Shown piece after piece: positions 52,440-61,562 of a stretch of 64,000 bases of DNA; within the stretch, counting starts at the first letter, position 1, and every line of letters begins with the position of its first letter. Below the pieces are notes generated by a model, which was not told the origin of the DNA, searched no databases, and saw nothing but the letters and a program-made list of their open reading frames with translations. A program made the translations under genes and the position numbers. The DNA lies in assembly GCF_017303295.1 (NCBI RefSeq), contig NZ_JAFKOK010000001.1, positions 310,001 through 374,000 of the forward strand, given 5' to 3'. The DNA is from Rhodobacter sp. NTK016B (lineage in GTDB: Bacteria > Pseudomonadota > Alphaproteobacteria > Rhodobacterales > Rhodobacteraceae).

Positions 52440-54106
52440 TCGTCGTCGCGCCGGATGAGGCCGGTGACCGCAGCGGCGGCGAGCGCCGCGACGATCCAGC
52501 CGGCGATGGAGAGAAGCCATTGTCCCCAGAAGGCCGCCTGCCCCCAGCCGCCGCGCGCAGGCGAGGGCGCCCAGGCGCCGGTCTGGCCCACCTCGATGAT
52601 CGGCACGACGGTGTCGAAGCCCCAGAGGACAGGGTTGAAGGTGGTCCAGTCGCGGCCCACTGTTTCGGACCATGTCAGCGCGGCATCGCGGGCGCCTTCG
52701 ACGGCCTGCCAGCCCGGCGAGGTCAGGATAACATCGGAATTGGGCACCATGGCGCCGCTTGACCACGCCATCCGGGCAAGGAAAGCGGCCATCAGCCAGA
52801 GGCCCGCCAACCAGACGAGGCTGAGGAACGGGCGCCAGCCATAGCCGACCACGACCCGTTGCAACCCGTCCGAGACCCCCCGCAGATCGGCCCCGAGTCT
52901 ACGCCAGCGCGCGCGCCATGTTCCGTCCAGTGCCCGATGCGCCCGGCGCCAGTCATGCAGCATGGTCAGCCGGCGTTGTTCGATCCTGACCCGGCGCGCC
53001 GCGCGCTCATGCCCCATCTCGCGCAGGACTTTGGCTAGCTGGCTGTAGGGTTGGGGATAAAAATCGTCGCTCCAAACTGTGCCGCGCCGGAGCCATTCAA
53101 GGCGGGATTCGGTGTCGGTAAAGGCGGCGGAGATACGCTGGTAGGTGAAACCGTCGAGGTTCACTCGACCTACAGGCCAAGAATCCATATCGTCCACCAG
53201 ATCGCCGACCTGAGCTGACGCCAGATCAACCGCCCCCGAACTTATATCCACGCGGCGCCAGATAAAGCCTTCACCAACCCTTAGCCGCTGAGCCATTAGC
53301 GCCTTACCAGCCGCATTGCGGAACTCGCCTAGTTCACAAATTAGCTGCCCCCCGATCTCGGTGCCCGTGAGACTGACTTCTCCTCCGGCAGTGAAGCCCG
53401 CAGACAGAAACAAATCGCCTTCCAACCTCACGCCTTGGGCGTTCAGCGCGATACCACCGGGGTTGTGGAACATACCTTCTTCGCAATCCAGCTGCCCCCC
53501 GATCTCGGCGCCCGAGAGAGAGACTTGTCCCTCGGCGGTGAAGCCGTCAGACAGAAGCAAACTGCCTGATACCCTTACGCGCTGAGCGCTCAGCGCTATA
53601 CCACCGGGGTTGCGGAAAGTGCCTTCTTCACAAGCCAACTGGCCCCCGATCTCGGCGCCCGAGAGACTGACTTCTCCTTCGCAGGTGAAGCCGCCCCGCA
53701 AGAACACATTGCCAGCCACTCGCACGCCCTGAGCGTTGAGACCGGGAAGAACGCTGTCCGTCAGATTTAGAGTTTCGAACCAAGTCTGCAGAGCTACGAT
53801 GGGCTCTTGGAACCGGAAAAACGCCAGCATCGTCGGACCGTTCGCTTTGGCATAGCTCAGGTCCAGTTTTCCGGAAACATAGGCACCCAGCATCCGCACA
53901 CCCTGTTCGTGCACGCGACACGCATCGCACCCTCCGAGGATCAGATAGCGCAGCACTTCGGCGCGGATGGTGCGGTCGGGGTCCGGGCGGTCAGGAAGCG
54001 TGCCATCGCCCAGCCAACAGCCCGACCCCGCCTTGCAGGCGTCGATCAGCGCCCGTTCCGGCTCGGTGGGGTTCAGCGCTTCGATCTCGCTCCAGATCCG
54101 TGCCAT
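52436..54106 (-). CDS. Membrane protein with three 49-residue repeats
   Basis: A 556-residue protein. Residues 1-127 are soluble and cysteine-containing (GSGCWLGDGTLPDRPDPDRTIRAEVLRYLILGGCDAC). Residues 128-274 are three tandem 49-residue repeats with the consensus VR..G...L...GFT..GEVSLSGAEIGGQL.CEEG.F.N.GGIAL.AQ; each looks like one long turn of a beta-solenoid. Then come a charged helical region and two to three membrane helices at the C-terminus (SLVWLAGLWLMAAFLARMAW, WLLSIAGWIVAALAAAAVTGL). I have seen similar proteins labelled hypothetical. ATG follows GGGAGGGCGC, and the gene is overlapped with a GST. Confidence 0.85.
   Translation of the reverse strand: MARIWSEIEALNPTEPERALIDACKAGSGCWLGDGTLPDRPDPDRTIRAEVLRYLILGGCDACRVHEQGVRMLGAYVSGKLDLSYAKANGPTMLAFFRFQEPIVALQTWFETLNLTDSVLPGLNAQGVRVAGNVFLRGGFTCEGEVSLSGAEIGGQLACEEGTFRNPGGIALSAQRVRVSGSLLLSDGFTAEGQVSLSGAEIGGQLDCEEGMFHNPGGIALNAQGVRLEGDLFLSAGFTAGGEVSLTGTEIGGQLICELGEFRNAAGKALMAQRLRVGEGFIWRRVDISSGAVDLASAQVGDLVDDMDSWPVGRVNLDGFTYQRISAAFTDTESRLEWLRRGTVWSDDFYPQPYSQLAKVLREMGHERAARRVRIEQRRLTMLHDWRRAHRALDGTWRARWRRLGADLRGVSDGLQRVVVGYGWRPFLSLVWLAGLWLMAAFLARMAWSSGAMVPNSDVILTSPGWQAVEGARDAALTWSETVGRDWTTFNPVLWGFDTVVPIIEVGQTGAWAPSPARGGWGQAAFWGQWLLSIAGWIVAALAAAAVTGLIRRDDE
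53285..53725 (-). repeat. Three tandem 147-base coding repeats
   Basis: Encodes residues 128-176, 177-225 and 226-274 of the membrane protein. The copies differ in several codons but keep the frame, so they are an in-gene tandem duplication and not CRISPR-like. Confidence 0.85.
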
Positions 54107-54285
54107 GCGCCCTCCCCGACATGCGGGACAACCTATACCTGTATGCCACCACCATCTGAATCCGGCGATTCATCGTCAACGGAAAAAACGCGGCGCGAAA
54201 AACTTACGGTCACACGGCACCTCCGCCCCTGTCCGCGCGCGGCCCGGCTTGCTATAAGCCTAGCGACCGGATCAGGAGCCTTGCC

Positions 54286-55068
54286 ATGTCCCTCCAGCTC
54301 ACCCCTATCGACCGCGCCAAATACGCCGCCGCCCGACGGGCCGTCGATCTCGTCGAGGACGGGATGAAGCTGGGGCTGGGGACCGGCTCGACCGCCGCTT
54401 GGATGGTAAGGGCACTGGCCGAGCGGGTGCGCGAGGACGGGTTGCGGCTGACCTGCGTGGCGACCTCGGCGCGGACCGGGCAGCTGGCGACCGAGCTGGG
54501 GCTGAAAGTGGTCACGCTGGACGAAGCGGGATGGCTGGACCTGACGATCGACGGCGCGGACGAGTTCGACACCGATCTGACGCTGATCAAGGGCGGCGGC
54601 GGGGCGCTGCTCATGGAGAAGATCGTCGCCACGGCGTCGGACCGGATGGTGGTGATCACGGATGCCTCGAAAGAGGTGAAGACGCTGGGCCATTTCCCCC
54701 TGCCCGTCGAGGTGATCCGCTTCGGCTGGCAGTCGAGCCGGATGCTGGCCGAGGAATTGCTGGGCGCGATGGACGTGATGGGCACGCAGGCCGTGCTGCG
54801 GATGAACGGCGAGACGCCCTTCGTGACCGAGGAGGGTAACTATATCCTCGATCTGTCGCTGGGGCGGATCGGCAATCCGCGGCAATTGTCGCTGGCGCTC
54901 AATCAGGTGCCCGGCGTGGTCGAGAACGGGCTGTTCATCGATATCTGCGACGCGGTGGTGATCGGCTTCGGCGACGGGCGGGTCGAGATGCGCGACATCG
55001 CCTCGGGCAGCGTGGAGCATGAGAAGATCGTGTTCGAAGACGAAGACAACATCTTTCGCGATATCTGA
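54286..55068 (+). CDS. rpiA: Ribose-5-phosphate isomerase A
   Basis: Pentose-phosphate enzyme that interconverts ribose 5-phosphate and ribulose 5-phosphate, 260 residues. Signatures: GLGTGSTAAWMVRALAERV, DGADEFDTDLTLIKGGGGALL with the acidic catalytic residues, and VIRFGWQSSRMLAEELLG. ATG at 54286 follows AGGAG. A short AT-rich stretch with TATAAG lies just upstream. Confidence 0.97.
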   Translation: MSLQLTPIDRAKYAAARRAVDLVEDGMKLGLGTGSTAAWMVRALAERVREDGLRLTCVATSARTGQLATELGLKVVTLDEAGWLDLTIDGADEFDTDLTLIKGGGGALLMEKIVATASDRMVVITDASKEVKTLGHFPLPVEVIRFGWQSSRMLAEELLGAMDVMGTQAVLRMNGETPFVTEEGNYILDLSLGRIGNPRQLSLALNQVPGVVENGLFIDICDAVVIGFGDGRVEMRDIASGSVEHEKIVFEDEDNIFRDI

Positions 55069-55094
55069 GACGGCGCGGGGTGCCCCGCGTGGCA

Positions 55095-55120
55095 GATGAG
55101 TATTTTCAGCAGAATGAAGG
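55095..55120 (+). repeat. Second gene-end repeat family, copy 2 (TGAGTATTTTCAGCAGAATG)
   Basis: Located 27 bases after the rpiA stop. It matches the sequence at 51649-51675 in the opposite orientation. Confidence 0.6.
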
Positions 55121-55231
55121 GGCGCAAGGTGGGCTTTCCCCGGGCGGGGCGGCTGCGCTTGTTCTCTGTGCGCGGCCCGCTTAGGTAAGGGCGACGCAGT
55201 TTCGCACGACTTCCCACGGAGACCCCGCCCC

Positions 55232-56614
55232 ATGTCCGCCCCATCCTCCGCCCCATCGTCCGCTTTCGACTACGACCTGTTTGTCATCGGCGGAGGCTCG
55301 GGCGGGGTGCGCGCGGCGCGCATCGCCTCGAGCGAATACGGCGCCAAGGTCGCGATGGCCGAGGAATACCGCATGGGCGGCACCTGCGTGATCCGGGGCT
55401 GCGTTCCAAAGAAGCTCATGGTCTTCGCCGCCGGTCACGGTGCCACGATCGATGAGGCCGCGCTCTATGGCTGGCAGGTCACCAAGGGCGCCTTCGATTG
55501 GACGGCCTTTCGCCACAAGCTCGATGCCGAGCTGAACCGGCTGGAATCGATCTATACCCGCAATGCCGAGACCGCAGGCGTGACGATCTACCACCAGCGG
55601 GCCTCGGTCGCGGGCGCTCATGAGGTGCGGCTGGCCGATGGTCGGGTGGTGAGCGCCAAGCATATCCTGATCGCCGTGGGCGGCACGCCCTTCGTGCCCG
55701 AGCCCTATCGCGGACTGGGTGCGTGGACCTCGAACGACGTTTTCCTGTCCGACAGCCTGCCGCAATCGATCCTGATCCTCGGCGGCGGCTTCATCGCCTG
55801 CGAGATGGCGGGGATCTTCCAGGGCATGGGCTCGGCGGTGACGCAGATGTATCGCGGGCAGCAGATCCTGCGTGGCTTCGACGACGACCTGCAGGAGCAT
55901 GTCGCGGTGGCGCTGGTGCAGCAGGGCGTCGCGCTTGAGGTGAATACCGATCTGGTATCGCTGGAGAAACTGCCCGACGGGCGGTTCCGCGCCTGCGACA
56001 CGCAGGGCCGCAACCGGGTCTTCGACAAGGTGCTGTTCGCCACCGGGCGCGTGCCCAACACCGCCGGGCTGGGGCTTGAAGAAGCGGGCGTCACTTTGGG
56101 CAAGGGCGGCGCCGTCATGGTGGACGATTTCTCTCAGACCAACGTGCCGTCGATCTTCGCGGTGGGTGACGTGACCGACCGCATCCAGCTGACCCCGGTG
56201 GCGATCCGCGAGGGCCATGCCTTTGCCGACAGCGTGTTCGGCGGCAAGCCCGTCACGGTCGACCACACCAACGTAGCCAGCGCCGTCTTCACCCGACCCG
56301 AGGCCGGCACCGTCGGGCTGACCGAAGCGCAGGCACGCGAGAGCCACGATATCGAAATCTATCAGGCCAGTTTCCGGCCGATGCAGACCTCGTTCATCGG
56401 CGCCGAGACGAAGGCGCTGTTCAAGCTGGTCGTGGACAAGCCCAGCCGTCGCGTGCTGGGTTGTCATATCGTCGCACCCGGCGCGGGCGAGCTGATCCAG
56501 ATCGCCGCCGTCGCGGTCAAGATGGGCGCCACCAAAGACGATTTCGACGCCACCATCGCGGTGCATCCGACGATGAGCGAGGAACTCGTGCTGATGCGCA
56601 AGCCCTCGCGGTAA
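55232..56614 (+). CDS. gor: Glutathione-disulfide reductase
   Basis: FAD- and NADPH-dependent reductase of oxidised glutathione, 460 residues. It has the FAD-binding FVIGGGSGGVRAARIAS, the redox-active disulfide GGTCVIRGCVPKKLMV, a second dinucleotide site LILGGGFIACEMAGIF and the C-terminal catalytic histidine block VAVHPTMSEELV. ATG at 55232 follows GGAGA. Confidence 0.96.
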   Translation: MSAPSSAPSSAFDYDLFVIGGGSGGVRAARIASSEYGAKVAMAEEYRMGGTCVIRGCVPKKLMVFAAGHGATIDEAALYGWQVTKGAFDWTAFRHKLDAELNRLESIYTRNAETAGVTIYHQRASVAGAHEVRLADGRVVSAKHILIAVGGTPFVPEPYRGLGAWTSNDVFLSDSLPQSILILGGGFIACEMAGIFQGMGSAVTQMYRGQQILRGFDDDLQEHVAVALVQQGVALEVNTDLVSLEKLPDGRFRACDTQGRNRVFDKVLFATGRVPNTAGLGLEEAGVTLGKGGAVMVDDFSQTNVPSIFAVGDVTDRIQLTPVAIREGHAFADSVFGGKPVTVDHTNVASAVFTRPEAGTVGLTEAQARESHDIEIYQASFRPMQTSFIGAETKALFKLVVDKPSRRVLGCHIVAPGAGELIQIAAVAVKMGATKDDFDATIAVHPTMSEELVLMRKPSR

Positions 56615-56742
56615 GCGGCTTGGCTTGATACTATGCCCATCATCGCGGCAGGGAACGGGCGGCTTCGCCTTGAATCCCTGCCGAACGTGCCCAATTGAGG
56701 GCGTAAGACAGACCGATGACAGACCTGAACCAAGGAGAGGCC

Positions 56743-57927
56743 ATGTCAGGCAACAGTGGAGGCCCCTGGGGCGGCAGCGGTGGAAACCGCGGCTCTTCGG
56801 GCGGGGGGAACCGCCCCAATGGTGGCGGTAATGGCCCCGAACGCCCGCAGATCCCCGAAATCGAGGATCTTGTGAAGAAGGGCCAGCAGCAACTCAAGGT
56901 GCTGATGGGCGGCCGTGGCGGCGGCGCGAACGGATCGGGCGGCGGGCGTGGCTCGGGCGGTCCGGGCTTTTCCGGACGCGGCGTTCTGATCGTGGTCGTC
57001 GTGCTGGCTGCCGTCTGGGCTTATGCGTCGTTCTATACGGTGCGTCCGGAAGAGCGCTCGGTCGAGCTGCTCTTCGGGCAGGAATTCTCGACCGGCGAGC
57101 CGGGCCTGAACTTCGCGCCGTGGCCCGCCGTCAGCTACGAGATCGTGCAAACCACGACCGAACGCGTGACCGAGGTCGGCGCCGGTCGTTCGGCACTCGA
57201 TTCGGGCCTCATGCTGACCCGTGACGAGGCGATCGTGGATATCGAGTTCCAGGTCGTCTGGAACGTCGCCAATCCGTCGGACTACCTGTTCAACCTTGCC
57301 GATCCGTCGAACACCGTTCGTGCGGCGGCGGAATCGGCGATGCGCGATATTATCGCGCGCTCGGAACTCTCGCCCATTCTGAACCGGGATCGCGGCACGA
57401 TCGCCGCCGAGCTTCGCCAGCAGGTGCAGGGGATCCTCGACGATTACGAATCCGGTGTGAGCGTCATTCGTATCAACTTCGACCGCGCCGACCCGCCGGC
57501 CGAGGTGATCGACAGCTTCCGCGAAGTGCAGGCCGCGCGTCAGGAACGCGACCGTCTGGAACGGCAGGCCGATGCCTATGCCAACCGCGTCCTTGCCGGC
57601 GCGCGTGGTGAAGCCGCTCAGGTGCTCGAAGAGGCCGAAGCCTATCGCGCACAGGTCGTGAACGAGGCCGAAGGTGAAGCCAGCCGCTTCCTTGCGGTCT
57701 GGGAAGAATACCAGAACGCCCCCGAGGTCACCCGGCAGCGGATGTATCTCGAATCGATGGAGCGCGTGCTCGGTGGGATGGATCTGACGATCCTCGATAA
57801 CGTCACCGGCGAAAATGGCGGCTCGGGCGTCGTGCCTTACCTGCCGCTCGACAGCCTGCGTTCCGGCTCGTCCAGCTCGGATGGCACGACCAGCCGTTCG
57901 GTCCAATCCAATCAGGGGAGCAACTGA
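56743..57927 (+). CDS. hflK: FtsH protease modulator HflK
   Basis: Membrane-anchored SPFH-domain protein of 394 residues that with HflC encloses and modulates the FtsH protease. The N-terminus is glycine-rich (about 75 residues), then a membrane helix GVLIVVVVLAAVWAYASFYTV, the SPFH core (VRPEERSVELLFGQEFSTGEPGLNFAPWPAV) and a long charged coiled coil (QERDRLERQADAYANRVLAGARGEA). The ATG at 56743 follows AAGGAGAGG. The stop overlaps the hflC start by one base. Confidence 0.95.
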   Translation: MSGNSGGPWGGSGGNRGSSGGGNRPNGGGNGPERPQIPEIEDLVKKGQQQLKVLMGGRGGGANGSGGGRGSGGPGFSGRGVLIVVVVLAAVWAYASFYTVRPEERSVELLFGQEFSTGEPGLNFAPWPAVSYEIVQTTTERVTEVGAGRSALDSGLMLTRDEAIVDIEFQVVWNVANPSDYLFNLADPSNTVRAAAESAMRDIIARSELSPILNRDRGTIAAELRQQVQGILDDYESGVSVIRINFDRADPPAEVIDSFREVQAARQERDRLERQADAYANRVLAGARGEAAQVLEEAEAYRAQVVNEAEGEASRFLAVWEEYQNAPEVTRQRMYLESMERVLGGMDLTILDNVTGENGGSGVVPYLPLDSLRSGSSSSDGTTSRSVQSNQGSN

Positions 57928-59030
57928 TGAAACGCATCACGCTACTGATCCCCGCCCTGATCATCGCCGCCGCCGTGGCCCTGTCGTCGATGTTCATCGT
58001 CGACGAGCGGGAAAACGTACTGGTTCTGCAATTCGGTCAGGTCAAGCAGGTCCGCACCGAACCGGGGCTGTATTTCCGCTTCCCCTTCATTCAGGAAGTC
58101 GTGCGTTACGATGCGCGGATCCTCGGCCTGCAGTCGCAGCCCCTGGAAATCACGCCGCTGGATGACCGCCGCCTTGTCGTCGACGCCTTCGTGCGCTGGC
58201 GCATAAGCGACGTGCAGCAATTCCGCCAAGCGGTCGGCACCGAGGGCATCCGTGCCGCACAGGGCCGGATCGAGCGGATCCTGAACGCCGCGATCCGGGA
58301 AATTCTGGGTTCGGTGCCGTCGGGCGCCGTGCTGTCGGAAGACCGGACCGGCCTGATGGAGCTCATTCAGGATCTCGCCAGCCGCGAGGCGCGTTCGCTG
58401 GGCGTCGACGTGATCGACGTTCGCCTGACGCGTACCGACCTGCCCGAGCAGAACCTCTCGGCTACGTTCGCGCGGATGCGCGCCGAACGGGAGCGGGAAG
58501 CGGCGGATGAAATCGCCCGGGGTAACGAAGCCGCGCAGCGTGTCCGGGCGCAAGCCGACCGGACGGTGGTCGAACTCGTCTCGACCGCGCGTCGTGACAG
58601 CGAGATCATTCGCGGTGAGGCCGATGCCCAGCGGAACCGGATCTATGCCCAGGCCTTTGGTCAGGACCCCGAGTTCTTCGCCTTCTCGCGGTCGCTCACC
58701 TCGTACGAGCGCGCTCTGACCGGCGACAATGCGGCCATGGTGCTGAGCCCCGACAGCGATTTCTTCCGCTTCCTGCGCGAGATCGACCCGACGGGCAACG
58801 CCGCCGCAAGCCAGGTCACCGCGACGGCCGCGACCGAAGAGGCCGCAGCTGCCGAAGCGGCGGAGCAGAACGCCCCCGCCGAAGAGACGGCAACCGACGC
58901 GACCCCGGCCGAAACGGTCGACCCCGCGCCGGTCGAGACGCCGGACATCACCGCCGAGACCCCGAGCGAAGAGCCTGCGGTCACGGCGCCCGAGGACAGC
59001 CCCGAAGACGAACCCGTCCCGGCCAACTGA
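57927..59030 (+). CDS. hflC: FtsH protease modulator HflC with acidic tail
   Basis: Partner of HflK, 367 residues: a signal anchor (LLIPALIIAAAVALSSMFIVDEREN), the SPFH core (LVLQFGQVKQVRTEPGLYFRFPFIQ) and helices of the coiled coil. Most HflC proteins end near residue 295; here a further 70 residues follow that are almost only Ala, Glu, Pro, Thr and Val (AAEAAEQNAPAEETATDATP and similar). TGATG overlap with hflK indicates coupled translation. Confidence 0.93.
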   Translation: MKRITLLIPALIIAAAVALSSMFIVDERENVLVLQFGQVKQVRTEPGLYFRFPFIQEVVRYDARILGLQSQPLEITPLDDRRLVVDAFVRWRISDVQQFRQAVGTEGIRAAQGRIERILNAAIREILGSVPSGAVLSEDRTGLMELIQDLASREARSLGVDVIDVRLTRTDLPEQNLSATFARMRAEREREAADEIARGNEAAQRVRAQADRTVVELVSTARRDSEIIRGEADAQRNRIYAQAFGQDPEFFAFSRSLTSYERALTGDNAAMVLSPDSDFFRFLREIDPTGNAAASQVTATAATEEAAAAEAAEQNAPAEETATDATPAETVDPAPVETPDITAETPSEEPAVTAPEDSPEDEPVPAN

Positions 59031-59048
59031 TCCCCTGACAGACCCGAC

Positions 59049-59080
59049 GCGCCCCCGCCTTGCCGGGGGCGCGCTTTTTT
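59049..59080 (+). terminator. Rho-independent terminator after hflC
   Basis: Perfect 9-base arms GCGCCCCCG and CGGGGGCGC around a 6-base loop, then GC and TTTTTT. Confidence 0.92.
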
Positions 59081-59096
59081 CCGGCGGACACTTTTC

Positions 59097-59552
59097 ATGA
59101 CCTCTTCCCCCAGCAACGCCCCGATCCTTGAACCCGGGGAGAAGACCCTTGCCGAATTCCGCCCCGACCGGGGCAAGTACTGGCGCGACCACGGCGTGAT
59201 GGCCGTGATCCTGATGGCGCTGGCGGGGATCGGCCTGTGGATCATCGACAGCCCCTACCCCGCCATCGGCTCGCTGGGCGCGATCCTCGCGGTGGGCGTG
59301 CGTGCGACCTATCTGGCCAGCGAAACTCTGTCGCTGCGCTGGGTGCTGACGGACCGCCGGGTGATCCTGCCGGGCGGCCAGCGCGCCGTGATGCTGGGCG
59401 AGATTGCCAAGGTTCGCCCCCTTCTGGGCGACGTGCAGATCGTCACAAGCGGTGGCGACAAGCATCTGCTCAAGCATCTGGCCAACGGCCCGGCGGTTGT
59501 GCAACGCATCCTCGAAGCGCGCGACAAACGGGCAAAACGCCGCGCGGATTAA
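59097..59552 (+). CDS. Small membrane protein with bacterial PH-like domain
   Basis: A 151-residue protein with two hydrophobic helices (about 34-50 and 58-72) and a PH-like beta part: TLSLRWVLTDRRVILPGGQRAVMLGEIAKVRPLLGDVQIVTSGG. The TDRRVI motif is typical of PH-type domains of small bacterial membrane proteins. Role unknown. Starts 67 bases after hflC, behind the terminator. A related protein is encoded next. Confidence 0.8.
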   Translation: MTSSPSNAPILEPGEKTLAEFRPDRGKYWRDHGVMAVILMALAGIGLWIIDSPYPAIGSLGAILAVGVRATYLASETLSLRWVLTDRRVILPGGQRAVMLGEIAKVRPLLGDVQIVTSGGDKHLLKHLANGPAVVQRILEARDKRAKRRAD

Positions 59553-59627
59553 CGCCACGCGATTGGTTTACGGGACTCTCACCTTTTTCGGATCAGCTTG
59601 TCTGACACGCTTGTCCGGAACCCCCGT

Positions 59628-60182
59628 ATGCCCCTGCCTGCTTACGCTCTGATCATCGTTTCCCTTGGCCTGCTTCTGGGACTCGCTTTGCTCTTGCCGG
59701 GCCTTGAGCCGGTGCGCCGCGCCTTCCTGACCCCGGCGCCCGACCCCGCCCTCGCCCCCGGCGAATGCGTGATTGCCGACCTGCGCCCCGATGCCCGCGT
59801 GCTGATCCTGCTGGGCGCGCTGCTGATCGCAGGCACCATCGGCGCCGCGCTCACCGAAGAGATCCTGCTGGGTGCGCCCCGCGATATCGCGCTGCTGACG
59901 CTTCTGCCCTTCTCGACCGCTCTGGCGATCCACCTTGCCTGCCAGACGCGCTGCCATTGGCGGCTGACCGATCGCCGGGTGATCACCGCGCTGGGGGCAA
60001 GCCTGCCGCTTGGCGAGATCGGGCGCATCACGGTCGGACCGATGCTGGTACGCCTCGACGGGCATGGCACGCAGTCGCTGCGCCTGACCGGGCTGGCCGA
60101 TGCCCATGGCGCGGCACAACTGATCCGCGACAGCCTGCCCGCCCATGCCATGACCACGCCCGCCCGCGCGCTTCGGCAGTAG
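59628..60182 (+). CDS. Membrane protein with bacterial PH-like domain
   Basis: A 184-residue protein with an N-terminal helix (ALIIVSLGLLLGLALLLPG), two more hydrophobic helices and CHWRLTDRRVITALGASLPLGEIGRITVGPM, the same TDRRV motif as the preceding gene. The two look like paralogues. The ATG at 59628 is preferred to the in-frame TTG at 59598. The dihydroorotase-like gene begins 102 bases downstream. Confidence 0.78.
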   Translation: MPLPAYALIIVSLGLLLGLALLLPGLEPVRRAFLTPAPDPALAPGECVIADLRPDARVLILLGALLIAGTIGAALTEEILLGAPRDIALLTLLPFSTALAIHLACQTRCHWRLTDRRVITALGASLPLGEIGRITVGPMLVRLDGHGTQSLRLTGLADAHGAAQLIRDSLPAHAMTTPARALRQ

Positions 60183-60284
60183 CGTCAGCCGCCGCGCGAC
60201 GTTATACACCGCCCGAACGCCCCGGCAGCGGCGCCGTCTCGGCGGCCTGCAGGGCGGGACCACAGGCGCAAAGAAGGCGGCGGC

Positions 60285-61562
60285 ATGATCTTGCACTTCA
60301 CCAATGCCCGGCTGATCGACCCCGAGGCCGGAACCGACCAGACCGGGACGCTCACCGTCGAAGACGGTCGCATCGCCGCTATCGACCAGGCCGCGCCCGC
60401 CGGGGCCACGCTGATCGACGCGCGCGGCAAATGTCTGGCCCCCGGCATCGTCGATTGGGGCGTCCATGTCGGCGAACCGGGCGGGCGCCACAAGGAGAGC
60501 TTTCGCTCGGCCGGACGCGCGGCGGCGGCGGGCGGCGTGACCACCTTCATCACCCGCCCCGACACGACGCCCCCCACCGACACGCCCGAAGCGCTGGATT
60601 TCCTGCGCCGCCGGGCCGATGCCGAAACGCAGGTCAAGGTGCACCACATGGCGACCCTGACGCGTGGGCGCGAAGGGCGCGAGATGGCCGAGATCGGCTT
60701 TCTGCAGGATGCAGGTGCGGTGGCCTTCAGCGACGGCGAGAAGGTCACGCGCGACACCAAGGTCTTTTCGCGCTGTCTGACCTATGCCCGCAGCCTCGGG
60801 GCGCTGGTCGTGGCGCATACGCAAGATCCGGGCCTGAGCAGCGGCGCCGCCGTCACCTCGGGCAAATTCGCCTCGCTGCGCGGGCTGCCCGGCGTCTCGC
60901 CGATGGCCGAGCGCATGGCCTTCGACCGCGACATGGCGCTGATCGAGATGACCGGCGCGCGCTATCACGCTGAACAGATCACCTGCGCGCGCACCCTGCC
61001 CGCGCTGGAACGCGCCAAGGCCAACGGGCTGGATGTCACCGCCGGGATCTCGATCCACCACCTGACGCTGAACGAATTCGACGTGGGCGATTACCGCAGC
61101 TTCTTCAAGCTCTCGCCCCCGCTGAGATCCGAGGACGACCGCCTCGCCGCGATCGAGGCCGTGGCGAAAGGCACGATCGACGTGATCTGCTCGCTGCACA
61201 CGCCGCAGGACGAGGAATCGAAACGCCTGCCCTTCGAAGAGGCCGCGCCCGGCGCGGTGGGTCTGGAAACGCTGCTGCCCGCGGCGCTGCGGCTCTACCA
61301 CAACGGTCAGCTTACCCTGCCGCAACTCTGGCGCGCGATGGCGCTGAACCCGGCGAAACGGCTGGGTCTCGATGCCGGGCGGCTGAGCGCGGGCGCCCCC
61401 GCCGATCTGGTCCTGTTCGACGCCGATGCGCCCTTCGTTCTGGACCGCTTCACGCTGCGCTCGAAATCCAAGAACTCGCCCTTCGACGGCGCCCGGCTGC
61501 AGGGCAAGGTGCTGGGCACCTGGGTCGATGGCGAGCCGGTTTACCAGCGCGAGGTCGCCTGA
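60285..61562 (+). CDS. Dihydroorotase homologue lacking active-site residues (PyrC'-like)
   Basis: A 425-residue amidohydrolase-fold protein of the dihydroorotase family, multifunctional-complex type. The metal and substrate site DxHVHxRxPG reads DWGVHVGEPG here: the first His is Gly59 and the Arg is Gly63. The SDHAPH motif reads SLHTPQ, so the catalytic Asp is Leu304. Related alphaproteobacterial and pseudomonad proteins are thought to be structural partners of aspartate carbamoyltransferase. A true catalytic dihydroorotase would have to be encoded elsewhere. It overlaps plsY by one base (TGATG). Confidence 0.88.
   Translation: MILHFTNARLIDPEAGTDQTGTLTVEDGRIAAIDQAAPAGATLIDARGKCLAPGIVDWGVHVGEPGGRHKESFRSAGRAAAAGGVTTFITRPDTTPPTDTPEALDFLRRRADAETQVKVHHMATLTRGREGREMAEIGFLQDAGAVAFSDGEKVTRDTKVFSRCLTYARSLGALVVAHTQDPGLSSGAAVTSGKFASLRGLPGVSPMAERMAFDRDMALIEMTGARYHAEQITCARTLPALERAKANGLDVTAGISIHHLTLNEFDVGDYRSFFKLSPPLRSEDDRLAAIEAVAKGTIDVICSLHTPQDEESKRLPFEEAAPGAVGLETLLPAALRLYHNGQLTLPQLWRAMALNPAKRLGLDAGRLSAGAPADLVLFDADAPFVLDRFTLRSKSKNSPFDGARLQGKVLGTWVDGEPVYQREVA

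Noticed and set aside
53285-53725. Evenly spaced repeats that might be a CRISPR array
   Set aside because: The period is 147 bases, the units are fully coding, and there are no unique spacers.
57942-59558. Open frame of 538 codons on the minus strand opposite hflC and the next gene
   Set aside because: Antisense of hflC; Gly/Arg-rich translation mirrors the Ala/Glu/Pro tail.
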